Source: Sansalvadorimonas sp965221135 (GTDB lineage Bacteria > Pseudomonadota > Gammaproteobacteria > Pseudomonadales > Endozoicomonadaceae). From it: a stretch of 64,000 bases of DNA. The notes under the pieces are model-generated. The model did not search any database. It was not told the DNA's origin and saw only the letters and a list, made by a program, of their open reading frames with translations. Every line of letters begins with the position of its first letter. Position 1 is the stretch's first letter. The DNA lies in contig CBDCRZ010000003.1 in NCBI GenBank assembly GCA_965221135.1, positions 186,001-250,000 of the forward strand, given 5' to 3'. This document shows positions 8,212 through 17,332 of this stretch, in pieces. The translations under genes were made by a program, and so were the position numbers.

Positions 8212-9303
8212 GTGGATAAAGTGAGGTTTATGAGTAAAGGACAACTCAAGTCAGTGACTCAACATCTGACGTCATTTGTTTGCTGCAGCCTGCTTTTGCT
8301 GCTTTCTGGCCTGGTCTCCGCGGCACCTGTTGCGACGCCTGCCGACTGGCTGGCGAGGATGGTAGCCGCCCCCTCCGTGATTTCTTATCAGGGCAGCTTC
8401 CTGTTTGAAAATACCTCTGGTCTTACTACTGTGCGTGTTGCCCACCAGCCTGATGGTCAGCGTGAGCGTCTGGTGTATCTGGATGGTCCTTATCGGGAAG
8501 TGATTCGCAAAGATCAGCAGGTTGCTTTTGTGCGTCCGGATGGTGACGTCAGTCAGCGCCAGTCGGAGACTGCTGGTACGGCATTGGTGGAACGTCTGGG
8601 CAGTTATCAGGATGATTTGCGTCGTTCCTATCGGTTGCTGTTTGGTGGTGATGACCGTGTTGCCGGCCGTACTGTCACCCGCATCGAAGTTCAGCCCCGT
8701 GACTCTCATCGTTATGGTTATCTGCTGTGGCTGGATAAAGAAACGGGTGTGTTGCTGAAATCTGAGATGATTGGCGATAAAAATGCTGTGCTCGAACGTT
8801 TCCAGTTTACCGACTTTTATCCCGGTCCCGTGCCTGAAACAGCTCTGGCGCCTTCTCAGGAAGTCACCTGGGCACCTTCTAGGTCGGGCAGTTCTCAAAA
8901 AACGGGTTCTGTTGATATGAGTGGTCTGGGCTGGGAAGCTGGCTGGATACCCGCCGGGTTTCAGGTGATAGGGCGCAATCAGGTAAACAGTCCTGTATCT
9001 AAACATAAGGTAGACAGCATTCTGTTCAGTGATGGCCTGGCCGCTTTCTCTGTCTTTGTAGAAGAAGATCACTCCCGTGTAATTGGTCCTGCATCGGAAC
9101 AGATTGGCGCTACTTCGGCCATCTCCCGGATTTATCGTAAGGGTGGTGACTACTTTAATGTCACAGTAATTGGTGAGTTGCCTCTGGGTACTACCGAGCG
9201 TATAGCGGTTTCGGTGCGCCCTCTGGAGGGTGAGGTGGTGAATGCAGAGTCTCTGACGCCTTCTGTGCCCCCGGCCACGACCAGCCCTGCCAGTAAAAAC
9301 TGA
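8212..9303 (+). CDS. rseB: Periplasmic sigma-E regulator RseB (MucB)
   Basis: 363 residues from the GTG at 8212; the ATG at 8230 is an alternative start. A signal peptide ends near VSA|AP (about residue 40). The MucB/RseB N-terminal lipid-sensing domain follows (VISYQGSFLFENTSGLTTVRVAH, DGPYREVIR), then a C-terminal domain (GWEAGWIPAGFQV... FSDGLAAFSVFVE). RseB binds the periplasmic part of RseA and shields it from protease until it senses mislocalised lipopolysaccharide or lipoprotein. The last ~20 residues are Pro/Thr/Ser-rich. Confidence 0.95.
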   Translation: MDKVRFMSKGQLKSVTQHLTSFVCCSLLLLLSGLVSAAPVATPADWLARMVAAPSVISYQGSFLFENTSGLTTVRVAHQPDGQRERLVYLDGPYREVIRKDQQVAFVRPDGDVSQRQSETAGTALVERLGSYQDDLRRSYRLLFGGDDRVAGRTVTRIEVQPRDSHRYGYLLWLDKETGVLLKSEMIGDKNAVLERFQFTDFYPGPVPETALAPSQEVTWAPSRSGSSQKTGSVDMSGLGWEAGWIPAGFQVIGRNQVNSPVSKHKVDSILFSDGLAAFSVFVEEDHSRVIGPASEQIGATSAISRIYRKGGDYFNVTVIGELPLGTTERIAVSVRPLEGEVVNAESLTPSVPPATTSPASKN

Positions 9304-9361
9304 ACTGAATACCGGTTTGCCGAGTCGGGAAGCCGGTTCCTGAATAGTCTGGACGCACAAT

Positions 9362-9820
9362 ATGATTGAAGAACGTGGTCGTGTCGTCAAAGTCGATGCG
9401 GCGTTTGTCTGGGTGGAAACTCAGCGCAAAAGCACCTGTGGTAAATGTTCAGCCCAAAATACCTGTGGACACGGGTTGATGAATCGCCTGAAGCCCTCCC
9501 GCGAAAATGCGTATATCAAAGCTGCCAATTGTTATCCTGTCTCAGAGGGTGATGAAGTCACGGTGGCCCTTGCGGAGCAGGCCGTTGTGTCGGCTTCTTT
9601 CCTTGTTTATCTGGTTCCCCTGTTGACGATGCTGATAAGCGCAATGCTCACTTCTGGTTTCGGCTTTGGGGAGCCGGTTGTCATCGCTTCCAGCCTGGCC
9701 GGACTTGCCTCAGGGTTTGTGTTGGTGCGCTGGTGGAGTACACGCTCAACGGTATCTGAACAGTATGAACCTGTGGTTTTACACTGGCATGTTCCTCTGT
9801 CGGCTGTCGATGGCGTTTAA
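9362..9820 (+). CDS. rseC: SoxR-reducing/sigma-E regulator RseC family protein
   Basis: 152 residues. The N-terminal cytoplasmic part carries the conserved cysteine cluster CGKCSAQNTCGHG (about residues 27-39), a probable Fe-S or metal site in RseC proteins. Two adjacent membrane segments follow at about 80-100 and 105-122. RseC is a minor, positive modulator of sigma-E activity and relates to the RsxABCDGE SoxR-reducing system. Fourth gene of the sigma-E operon, 58 bases after rseB. Confidence 0.93.
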   Translation: MIEERGRVVKVDAAFVWVETQRKSTCGKCSAQNTCGHGLMNRLKPSRENAYIKAANCYPVSEGDEVTVALAEQAVVSASFLVYLVPLLTMLISAMLTSGFGFGEPVVIASSLAGLASGFVLVRWWSTRSTVSEQYEPVVLHWHVPLSAVDGV

Positions 9821-9928
9821 ATCCAGAGTCTGCATGGGCTGCTGTTGCCTTTAATTGGCTTTACTTGTTATTGGTGATAAATGTTACTGGTAATACTTGA
9901 TAGTTGTAGCAAACGGGAAGACAAAACT

Positions 9929-11398
9929 ATGAATCAATACGCCTCCCGCTTCGCACCCGCGAGGGCGAAAGCAATTCTCTTTAATTTTGCGCTGGCAATG
10001 GCCTGCGCTCTGTTATTTACGACGGCATTAACGGTTTCTCGTGCCGCTTCGGCAGACAGTCTGCCGGACTTCTCCCGTCTGGCGGAGAATGCCTCTCCGG
10101 CGGTGGTCAATATCAGTACCATGAGCAAACCGAAGCGTGACCGGGGGCAGATGTATGGCCCTTATGGTGATGACCTGCCAGATATTCTCCAGCGTTATTT
10201 TGGTATTCCTGCACCAGAAGGGCGTCAGGGGCAGCGTGATGAGCGTCCACAGCCTCAGTCTCTGGGTTCAGGCTTTATTATTTCCGACGATGGTTATGTG
10301 CTGACTAATAATCATGTGATTGAAGGCGCAGATGAAATAATGGTGCGCATGAACGATCGCAGTGAGTATAAGGCAACACTGGTCGGCGCAGACAAACGTT
10401 CTGATCTGGCACTGTTAAAGGTAGACGGAAAGAAGCTGCCCTCGGTAAAAGTCGGTGATTCCGATACTCTGAAACCCGGTCAGTGGGTATTTGCCATAGG
10501 GTCCCCCTTTGGTTTCGATTACTCAGTAACCAAGGGTATTATCAGCGCCCTGAACCGTAGCCTGCCTACTGAAAACTATGTGCCCTTTATTCAGACTGAC
10601 GTGCCTATTAATCCTGGTAATTCTGGTGGTCCGCTACTGAATATGAGTGGAGAAGTCATTGGTATTAACTCCCAGATTTACACCCGTTCCGGCGGTTTTA
10701 TGGGGCTTTCTTTTGCTATTCCCATTGATGATGCCATGGATGTTGCCAAGCAGTTGAAAGACAATGGCAGGGTAGTGCGTGGCTGGCTGGGTGTGATTAT
10801 TCAGGATATTGATCGTAACCTCGCCGAGTCCTTTGGCCTTAAGCGTCCTCACGGTGCGTTGCTGAGTCAGGTGCTGCCTGATGGTCCTGCTGCCAAGGGT
10901 GGTCTGCAGGCTGGCGACATAATCACCCGCTTTGATGGTCGTGAGATCAAGTTCTCCAGTGATTTGCCTATTGCCGTTGGTCGTGCACCTGTCGGGAAGA
11001 AGGTGAAGGTCGTGATTGTGCGTCGCGGAAAAGAGAAGGCTCTGGAAATTGCTGTTGGCGAGCTGCCTGCGGATAAGACAGGTGTTACCCGCGATGGTAT
11101 TCGGGCTGATAACCGCCTGGGCATCTCTGTCACAGCTCTCGACGACAGTAGCCGCTCAACGCTGGGGCTCGAAAAGGACGTCAAGGGTGTGGTGGTGACT
11201 GATGTCGGTAGCGGTGTTGGTCGAGCCTATGGCCTGCGTTCAGGTGATGTGATTACTCATATTAACCATGAGGAAGTCAGCACGCTGGAAGGATATAAGA
11301 ACGTAGTGGGTGATCTGCCCACCGATAAAACCATATCTATGCGTCTAATCCGACGAGGTATTCCTGGCTTTATTACTTTCCGTTTGGCTAATAAGTAG
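9929..11398 (+). CDS. mucD: Periplasmic serine protease DegP/MucD
   Basis: 489 residues from the ATG at 9929, which has CGGGAAG eight bases upstream. A signal peptide ends near residue 41 (SRAASADS). The trypsin-like domain shows the catalytic triad in NNHVIEGAD (His), SDLALLKV (Asp) and NPGNSGGPL (Ser). Two PDZ domains follow: one starting near GVIIQDI/GALLSQV, and one near the C-terminus with KGVVVTDVGSG. It degrades or chaperones misfolded envelope proteins and closes the sigma-E operon as MucD does in Pseudomonas. A segment GPYGDDLPDILQRYFG matches the LA loop region of MucD-type proteins. Confidence 0.97.
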   Translation: MNQYASRFAPARAKAILFNFALAMACALLFTTALTVSRAASADSLPDFSRLAENASPAVVNISTMSKPKRDRGQMYGPYGDDLPDILQRYFGIPAPEGRQGQRDERPQPQSLGSGFIISDDGYVLTNNHVIEGADEIMVRMNDRSEYKATLVGADKRSDLALLKVDGKKLPSVKVGDSDTLKPGQWVFAIGSPFGFDYSVTKGIISALNRSLPTENYVPFIQTDVPINPGNSGGPLLNMSGEVIGINSQIYTRSGGFMGLSFAIPIDDAMDVAKQLKDNGRVVRGWLGVIIQDIDRNLAESFGLKRPHGALLSQVLPDGPAAKGGLQAGDIITRFDGREIKFSSDLPIAVGRAPVGKKVKVVIVRRGKEKALEIAVGELPADKTGVTRDGIRADNRLGISVTALDDSSRSTLGLEKDVKGVVVTDVGSGVGRAYGLRSGDVITHINHEEVSTLEGYKNVVGDLPTDKTISMRLIRRGIPGFITFRLANK

Positions 11399-11550
11399 GC
11401 GTCTGGGCAAGGCCTGGACAAGAGTTTGGGAAAGAGTAAGTACAGGCCGTCAGTAAACTGAGCCGTTGTCAGCATGGCAATCTCTGTCTAACCAGATAGC
11501 GGCTCTTGGGCAAATACGGTAAACTGCTGTTTTTACAATTGAACACATAT

Positions 11551-11583
11551 CCAACCCGCGTCTTATCGCGGGTTGGTCTGTTT
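11551..11583 (+). terminator. Intrinsic terminator after the sigma-E operon
   Basis: Stem CCAACCCGCG / CGCGGGTTGG with loop TCTTAT, followed by TCTGTTT. Flanking CTGCTGT (11525) and ACAGCAG (11584) can extend the structure. It separates mucD from lepA. Confidence 0.7.
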
Positions 11584-11642
11584 ACAGCAGATAAACCGGA
11601 GATTGCGCTGGTGGTTGTTGCCTCCGCGCTGAGTAACTGACG

Positions 11643-13442
11643 GTGAGCGACCTGAAAAACATTCGTAATTTTTCCATTATTGCCCATATCGACCATGGCA
11701 AATCCACACTGGCCGACCGATTTATCCAGTTTTGTGGTGGTCTGAGTGATCGTGAAATGCAGGCGCAGGTGCTTGACTCTATGGAGCTCGAGCGCGAACG
11801 CGGCATTACCATCAAGGCACAGAGTGTCACCCTGGACTATAAAGCGCGCAATGGGGAAACCTATCAGCTGAACTTTATCGACACTCCCGGGCACGTTGAC
11901 TTTTCCTATGAGGTTTCCCGCTCTCTTGCTGCCTGTGAAGGTGCGCTGCTGGTTGTGGATGCGGCGCAGGGGGTAGAAGCCCAGTCCGTTGCCAACTGCT
12001 ACACCGCCATCGAGCAGGGGCTGGAAGTTATGCCGGTTCTGAACAAGATGGATCTGCCCCAGGCTGAGCCCGAGCGTGTTGCTCAGGAGATCGAAGAGAT
12101 CATCGGTATCGATGCCACGGATGCTGTGCAGTGTTCTGCCAAAAGCGGTCTGGGTGTCGAAGATGTGCTGGAGCGTCTGATCGACACTATTCCTGCCCCT
12201 GAAGGCAACCGTGAAGGTGACCTGCAGGCGCTGATTATCGACTCCTGGTTTGATAACTATCTTGGTATTGTCTCCCTGGTGCGGGTGATGAATGGTGTGC
12301 TGAAGAAAGGCGACAAGATGTTCGTCAAGTCCACCAGGGAAACCCATCAGGTCGACGATATCGGCATCTTCACGCCCAAGCGTGAATCCACCGGCATTCT
12401 GCAGGCGGGTGATGTAGGCTATGTGGTAGCGGGTATTAAAGACATTCACGGTGCTCCCGTGGGTGACACCCTGACCCATGTGAAAACCCAGAATGTTGAT
12501 ACACTGCCTGGTTTCCAGACTGTGAAGCCTCAGGTTTACGCGGGGCTGTTCCCGGTTAGCTCTGATGACTTTGAGAACTTCCGGGAAGCCCTGGAAAAAC
12601 TCAGTCTGAACGATGCTTCTCTGTTCTACGAGCCAGAATCCAGTGATGCGCTGGGCTTTGGTTTCCGTTGTGGCTTCCTGGGTATGCTCCATATGGAGAT
12701 TATTCAAGAGCGACTGGAGCGGGAATATAACCTTGACCTGATTACCACAGCCCCAACGGTTATCTATCAGGTGAAGACCAGGGCCGGTGATGTGGTGTCT
12801 GTGGATAACCCATCACGCCTGCCTGACCCGGCCGGTATTGATGAGATTCGCGAGCCGATTGCCCGTGCTCATATCCTGGTGCCTCAGGATTATCTGGGTA
12901 ATGTCATCAGTCTCTGTGTGGATAAACGTGGTATCCAGAAGGATATGCAGTTCACCGGTAGCCAGGTCTCCCTGACCTATGACATCCCTATGAGTGAAGT
13001 GGTTCTGGATTTTTTCGACCGTTTGAAATCTGTAAGTCGCGGGTTTGCGTCTCTGGACTATAGTTTTGATCGGTTTGAAGCCGCCAACATGGTTCGTATG
13101 GATATTCTTATCAACGGAGAGAAGGTTGATGCTCTGGCTCTGATCCTGCACAAGGACAATGCCCAGAACCGTGGTCGTGATCTGGCTGCGAAGATGAAAG
13201 AAATTATCCCTCGCCAGATGTTTGATGTGGCGATTCAGGCCGCTCTTGGTGGTCAGGTTGTTGCCAGAACCACGGTGAAGGCGCTGCGTAAGAACGTAAC
13301 TGCCAAGTGTTACGGTGGTGATGTTTCCCGTAAGCGTAAGCTGTTGGAGAAGCAGAAAGCTGGTAAGAAGCGCATGAAGCAGGTTGGGCGGGTTGAAATC
13401 CCTCAGGATGCGTTCCTGGCCGTACTGAAAGTCGATAAATAA
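11643..13442 (+). CDS. lepA: Elongation factor 4 (LepA)
   Basis: 599 residues, the standard LepA length, with a GTG start. The G1 motif AHIDHGKSTL is near residue 14, G3 DTPGHVDF near 80 and G4 NKMD near 134. The C-terminal LepA-specific domain includes ALILHKDNAQNRGR and AKCYGGDVSRKRKLLEKQK. The GTPase binds ribosomes, where back-translocation and initiation-assisting roles have been proposed. It heads the lepA-lepB cluster, with lepB starting 70 bases downstream. Confidence 0.98.
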   Translation: MSDLKNIRNFSIIAHIDHGKSTLADRFIQFCGGLSDREMQAQVLDSMELERERGITIKAQSVTLDYKARNGETYQLNFIDTPGHVDFSYEVSRSLAACEGALLVVDAAQGVEAQSVANCYTAIEQGLEVMPVLNKMDLPQAEPERVAQEIEEIIGIDATDAVQCSAKSGLGVEDVLERLIDTIPAPEGNREGDLQALIIDSWFDNYLGIVSLVRVMNGVLKKGDKMFVKSTRETHQVDDIGIFTPKRESTGILQAGDVGYVVAGIKDIHGAPVGDTLTHVKTQNVDTLPGFQTVKPQVYAGLFPVSSDDFENFREALEKLSLNDASLFYEPESSDALGFGFRCGFLGMLHMEIIQERLEREYNLDLITTAPTVIYQVKTRAGDVVSVDNPSRLPDPAGIDEIREPIARAHILVPQDYLGNVISLCVDKRGIQKDMQFTGSQVSLTYDIPMSEVVLDFFDRLKSVSRGFASLDYSFDRFEAANMVRMDILINGEKVDALALILHKDNAQNRGRDLAAKMKEIIPRQMFDVAIQAALGGQVVARTTVKALRKNVTAKCYGGDVSRKRKLLEKQKAGKKRMKQVGRVEIPQDAFLAVLKVDK

Positions 13443-13512
13443 GCACCCACTGGATGGTGCGGGTTCAGGAGTGAATCTGTGCCGCCAAGGTAAAAGGGCA
13501 TAACTAAACGTG

Positions 13513-14349
13513 ATGGATTTGAACTTCCCCCTGATACTCGTAGTGCTGGTTTTTGCTACGGGTTTTATGGCATTGCTGGACCGCGTGATTCTGCGTCCGC
13601 GCAGAGTGGCGGCTGTTACCCAGTATCGCAAAAGTGTTGATCAGCCAGATCAGGAAACCCTGGAGGATTTGGAACGTGAACCCGTTCTGGTAGAGTCTTC
13701 CAAGTCAGTGTTCCCGGTGTTGTTGCTGGTTCTGGTTCTGCGTTCATTCCTGTATGAACCCTTCCAGATTCCATCCGGCTCTATGCTGCCGACTCTGGAG
13801 ATTGGTGACTTTATACTGGTGAACAAATACACCTATGGCTTACGCCTGCCGGTGTCTGGCACCAAGATTCTGTCCGTCAATGACCCCAGGCGCGGGGATG
13901 TGATGGTGTTCAAAGAGCCTATGAACCCGAATATTAATTTTATTAAGCGGGTGATTGGTGTTCCGGGAGATACCGTTCTCTACGTGAACAAAACGCTCTT
14001 TATTAATGGTGAAAAGCTGCCCCAGAGTTTTGTGGGTGAGCGTCTGGACGACTTCGACCCACGCATGGGCGTACGTCCAGTCTATCGTCTGTACGATGAA
14101 ACCATTGGTGATGTGACCCATGAAATTCGCAAAGATATGATGATCCCCAACCGCCGTGCCGAAGGTGAGTGGGTGGTGCCGGAAGGTCAGTACTTCGTGA
14201 TGGGTGATAACCGTGACCGCAGTAACGACAGTCGCTTCTGGGGTTTTGTTCCTGATGCGAATGTGGTGGGTAAAGCTGTGTACATCTGGATGCACTGGCC
14301 AAGCTGGGGCGAGGTGCCTAACTTCCGGAATAACGGTGCGATTCAATAA
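13513..14349 (+). CDS. lepB: Signal peptidase I
   Basis: 278 residues from the ATG at 13513. Two N-terminal membrane segments (about 5-25 and 63-80) precede the catalytic domain. Box B IPSGSMLPTL contains the catalytic serine; KRVIGVPGD carries the catalytic lysine; box E MGDNRDRSNDSRFWG is intact. It removes Sec and Tat signal peptides at the outer face of the inner membrane, including those of the many exported proteins in this window. Same strand and order as in Pseudomonas (lepA-lepB-DUF4845-rnc-era-recO-pdxJ). Confidence 0.97.
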   Translation: MDLNFPLILVVLVFATGFMALLDRVILRPRRVAAVTQYRKSVDQPDQETLEDLEREPVLVESSKSVFPVLLLVLVLRSFLYEPFQIPSGSMLPTLEIGDFILVNKYTYGLRLPVSGTKILSVNDPRRGDVMVFKEPMNPNINFIKRVIGVPGDTVLYVNKTLFINGEKLPQSFVGERLDDFDPRMGVRPVYRLYDETIGDVTHEIRKDMMIPNRRAEGEWVVPEGQYFVMGDNRDRSNDSRFWGFVPDANVVGKAVYIWMHWPSWGEVPNFRNNGAIQ

Positions 14350-14364
14350 AGTACAGCTACTAAA

Positions 14365-14387
14365 CTGACCAGCCACGAGCTGGTCAG
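14365..14387 (+). other. Hairpin within the lepB-rnc operon
   Basis: Perfect 9-bp stem CTGACCAGC / GCTGGTCAG with a CACGA loop between lepB and the DUF4845 gene. No T-run follows. It could be an RNase III processing site or a weak attenuator inside the operon; this is inference from position next to rnc. Confidence 0.4.
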
Positions 14388-14440
14388 TCGGTAGTAACCG
14401 GTCCAGAATAACAACGCAGAAAGCCTGCAGGGAGAGCAAG

Positions 14441-14815
14441 ATGAAACTCAGACAGAATCAAAAGGGTGCTTCGGCACTGATGATGTTGTGTTATGTCCTG
14501 GCTGCCATGTTTGTTCTCATGGTTGGGTTTAAGCTGGGTCCGGTGTATATGGACAATATGACCGTTAACTCGGTGCTGTCTTCCCTGGATGAACGCTCGG
14601 ATATTCGTCAGGCCAGTGCCAAAGAAGTTCGGGACAGGATTCGTAAGGGGTTTCAGGTTAATGCCATTCGGGATTTACCCTCGGATGTCATCAAGGTTTA
14701 TCAGGAAGGCGCTTTTCTGGTAGCCGATATAAACTACGAACGACGTGTGGACTTTATCTCCAACATTGATGTCGTGCTCACTTTTGAGAACAGCTGGAAA
14801 ATCAAGCAGCAGTGA
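14441..14815 (+). CDS. DUF4845 membrane protein
   Basis: 124 residues. A positively charged start MKLRQNQKGAS is followed by one membrane segment (about 11-30) and a soluble domain with FKLGPVYMDNMTV and RVDFISNIDVVL. This is the DUF4845 protein that sits between lepB and rnc in many gammaproteobacteria; its function is not known. The start looks like a pseudopilin N-terminus but lacks a clear prepilin cleavage motif. It overlaps rnc by four bases (GTGA). Confidence 0.85.
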   Translation: MKLRQNQKGASALMMLCYVLAAMFVLMVGFKLGPVYMDNMTVNSVLSSLDERSDIRQASAKEVRDRIRKGFQVNAIRDLPSDVIKVYQEGAFLVADINYERRVDFISNIDVVLTFENSWKIKQQ

Positions 14816-15498
14816 AATCATCGCTAGATAAGCTGGAACGCAAGCTCGGGTACTCTTTCCAGGACCCTGACCTCGCCGTTCTGGCACTGACCCACCGCAG
14901 TTATGGCGGTCGTAACAACGAACGACTGGAGTTCCTTGGGGATTCCATCGTTAACTTTTTAATTGCTGAAGATCTCTATCAGCGCTTTCCCGAAGCCCGG
15001 GAAGGCCAGCTGAGCAGGCTCCGTGCCCGTATGGTGCGGGGGCAGACGCTGGCAGAGTTGGCCCGGGAATTTGGTCTCGGAGACTTCCTGCTGTTGGGTT
15101 CTGGTGAACTTAAGAGCGGAGGCTTCCGTCGGGAATCTATTCTGGCTGATGTTGTTGAAGCTTTGCTGGGCGCTATCTATCTCGATTCCGGGATGGATAC
15201 CTGCCGGGAGAGAGTTCAGGTTTGGTACAAAGCCCGACTGGAAACCCTGTCGGTGACCGACCAGCACAACAAAGACCCGAAGACCCGTCTTCAGGAACAC
15301 CTGCAGTCACGTCAGCAGAAACTGCCTGACTATGAGTTGTTGAGTATTGAGGGCAAGGCCCATGCGCAAACCTTCAAGGTGTGCTGTCATGTGGACGGCC
15401 TGGGTGATACCGAGGGTATGGGTAGCAGTCGCCGTGTGGCGGAGCAGCAGTCGGCGCGTCAGGCGCTGGTGGCTTTGGGTGTAGAGGTTGAGGAATGA
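14812..15498 (+). CDS. rnc: Ribonuclease III
   Basis: 228 residues with a GTG start overlapping the previous stop. The RNase III signature ERLEFLGDSIVNFLIAED is near residue 37, and catalytic Asp/Glu positions recur in ADVVEALLGAIYLD. A C-terminal double-stranded-RNA-binding domain (about 155-225) ends with SRRVAEQQSARQALVAL. It processes rRNA precursors and structured mRNAs, often including its own operon leader. Overlaps era by ATGA. Confidence 0.98.
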   Translation: MKSSLDKLERKLGYSFQDPDLAVLALTHRSYGGRNNERLEFLGDSIVNFLIAEDLYQRFPEAREGQLSRLRARMVRGQTLAELAREFGLGDFLLLGSGELKSGGFRRESILADVVEALLGAIYLDSGMDTCRERVQVWYKARLETLSVTDQHNKDPKTRLQEHLQSRQQKLPDYELLSIEGKAHAQTFKVCCHVDGLGDTEGMGSSRRVAEQQSARQALVALGVEVEE

Positions 15499-16406
15499 TT
15501 GAACAGGCTGTTTCACAAGGTCGGTGTGGTTATGTTGCCATTATCGGTCGTCCTAATGTGGGCAAATCTACGCTGCTGAACCGTATTTTGGGTCAGAAGC
15601 TGAGTATCACCTCCCGTAAGCCCCAGACCACTCGTCACCAGATTCACGGTATTAAAACCGAAGGTGATGTGCAGGCGATTTACGTGGACACCCCGGGAAT
15701 GCACCTGGGTGCTGAGAAAGCCATTAACCGTTACATGAACCGTGCGGCTTCATCTTCACTGGCTGATGTTGATGTTATTGTCTTTATGGTTGACCGCCTG
15801 CGCTGGACTGATGAAGACCAGATGGTGCTGGACAAAATTAAGCACTCCAGGGCGCCGGTTGTTCTTGTGGTCAACAAGGTTGATCGTCTGGATGAAAAAG
15901 AGCACCTGATTCCCTGGCTGGACGACCTGTCCGGCAAGATGGACTTTGCGCATATCGTACCTATCGCGGCGCGCAATGGTCACAATGTGGATCGTCTTGA
16001 GCGTCTGGTCAGTGGTTACCTGCCGGAGAGTGTGCACTTCTTTGGTGATGACCAGATTACTGACAGAAGCTCTCGTTTCCTCGCAGCCGAACTGGTGCGG
16101 GAAAAGGTGATGCGTCAGCTGGGTGATGAGCTGCCTTACCAGGTTACCGTTGAGATTGAAGAGTTTAAAGATGTCGAGGGTGTACTTCATATCGGCGCAC
16201 TGCTGCTGGTTGAGCGTCCCGGACAGAAGAAGATCGTTATTGGTGATAAGGGCTCACGCCTGAAAACCATTGGCCGTGATGCCCGTCTGGATATGGAAAA
16301 GCTGTTCGACAGCAAGGTCATGTTGCGTATCTGGGTGAAAGTGCGCAGTGGCTGGTCTGATGACGAACGTGCGTTGGCCAGTCTGGGTTATAACGACCTG
16401 GCCTGA
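15495..16406 (+). CDS. era: GTPase Era
   Basis: 303 residues. The GTPase domain has G1 GRPNVGKSTL (near 14), switch residues TTRHQIHG, G3 DTPGMH and G4 NKVD. A C-terminal KH domain (about 200-290) includes IGDKGSRLKTIGRDARLDME. Era binds the 3' end of 16S rRNA and assists 30S maturation, a natural partner of RNase III encoded just upstream. Confidence 0.98.
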   Translation: MIEQAVSQGRCGYVAIIGRPNVGKSTLLNRILGQKLSITSRKPQTTRHQIHGIKTEGDVQAIYVDTPGMHLGAEKAINRYMNRAASSSLADVDVIVFMVDRLRWTDEDQMVLDKIKHSRAPVVLVVNKVDRLDEKEHLIPWLDDLSGKMDFAHIVPIAARNGHNVDRLERLVSGYLPESVHFFGDDQITDRSSRFLAAELVREKVMRQLGDELPYQVTVEIEEFKDVEGVLHIGALLLVERPGQKKIVIGDKGSRLKTIGRDARLDMEKLFDSKVMLRIWVKVRSGWSDDERALASLGYNDLA

Positions 16407-16444
16407 TCTCAGATTGATGGTTTACTAACCATGGCAAAGGAACT

Positions 16445-17332
16445 GTGCTGACACGCTCCGTTGACCTGCAGCCCGCCTGGGTGCTTCATACCCGTCCTTA
16501 TAAGGAGAGCAGTCTGATTGCTGACCTCCTGACGCAGGATTATGGACGCATTTCAGTCGTTGCTAATGGTGCACGAGGCAGTGCGACCAAAAAGGGGAAA
16601 CCCCGGCGCGGTCAGTTGCTGCAGCCCTTTGCCTCACTCTATGTCAGTTGGAGTGGAAAAACCGAACTGAAAACCCTGAAGAGTCTTGAGCAGCGGCAGG
16701 TAATTTCCCTGACTGGTACCAGGCTCTTCAGTGGTCTCTATGCCAATGAAATTCTTCAGCGGCTCTTGCCGGTCTGGCAGTCTGTCGATGGTTTGCCTGC
16801 GCTTTATCAGTGGTTGCTTGAGCACCTGTCCAGTGACGTCTGTCTGGAGTCTGTGCTGCGACTGTTTGAGAAGCGGTTACTCGAGTGTCTGGGGTATGGC
16901 TTACCTTTAGGCTTTGAGGCTGGCTCCGGGCAACCACTACACCCTGACAGTTACTATCGTTATGATCCGGAGAATGGTTTCTGGACTCTTGGTTACAGCG
17001 GTCATCACACTCAAAGCGGTCAGAGTGGTGTGCGTAAACCCCGTAATAGCTTCTCAGGAGCTGTTCTGCTGGCTTTGGCGGATAATGAAGTGGCTGAGCA
17101 GGGGTTGCCCGAATTAAAGAGCTTGATGCGGTTGGCGCTTGCTCCGTTGCTGGGTGACAAACCTTTGCGCAGTCGTTCTCTCTTTCAACGTCCGGCTGCA
17201 CGGCCCGTTGCTCAGGTGTCGAGTCAGGCGAATCACCAGGCTAGTCACCATGATAGTCAGCAGACACCCAGTGAAGCACCTAATAAAACCCCTCAAAAGC
17301 AGTACAGTGCGGAAGGAACATCGAAGTCATGA
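16445..17332 (+). CDS. recO: DNA repair protein RecO
   Basis: 295 residues from a GTG at 16445. The N-terminal OB-fold domain (PAWVLHTRPYKESSLIADLLTQ, GRISVVANGARG) and central helical domain (LYANEILQRLLP) match RecO. RecO loads RecA onto SSB-coated single-stranded DNA in the RecFOR pathway. The protein is ~50 residues longer than E. coli RecO. The excess is a C-terminal tail rich in Gln, Ser, Thr and His (after about residue 255), which looks disordered. It overlaps pdxJ by ATGA. Confidence 0.92.
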   Translation: MLTRSVDLQPAWVLHTRPYKESSLIADLLTQDYGRISVVANGARGSATKKGKPRRGQLLQPFASLYVSWSGKTELKTLKSLEQRQVISLTGTRLFSGLYANEILQRLLPVWQSVDGLPALYQWLLEHLSSDVCLESVLRLFEKRLLECLGYGLPLGFEAGSGQPLHPDSYYRYDPENGFWTLGYSGHHTQSGQSGVRKPRNSFSGAVLLALADNEVAEQGLPELKSLMRLALAPLLGDKPLRSRSLFQRPAARPVAQVSSQANHQASHHDSQQTPSEAPNKTPQKQYSAEGTSKS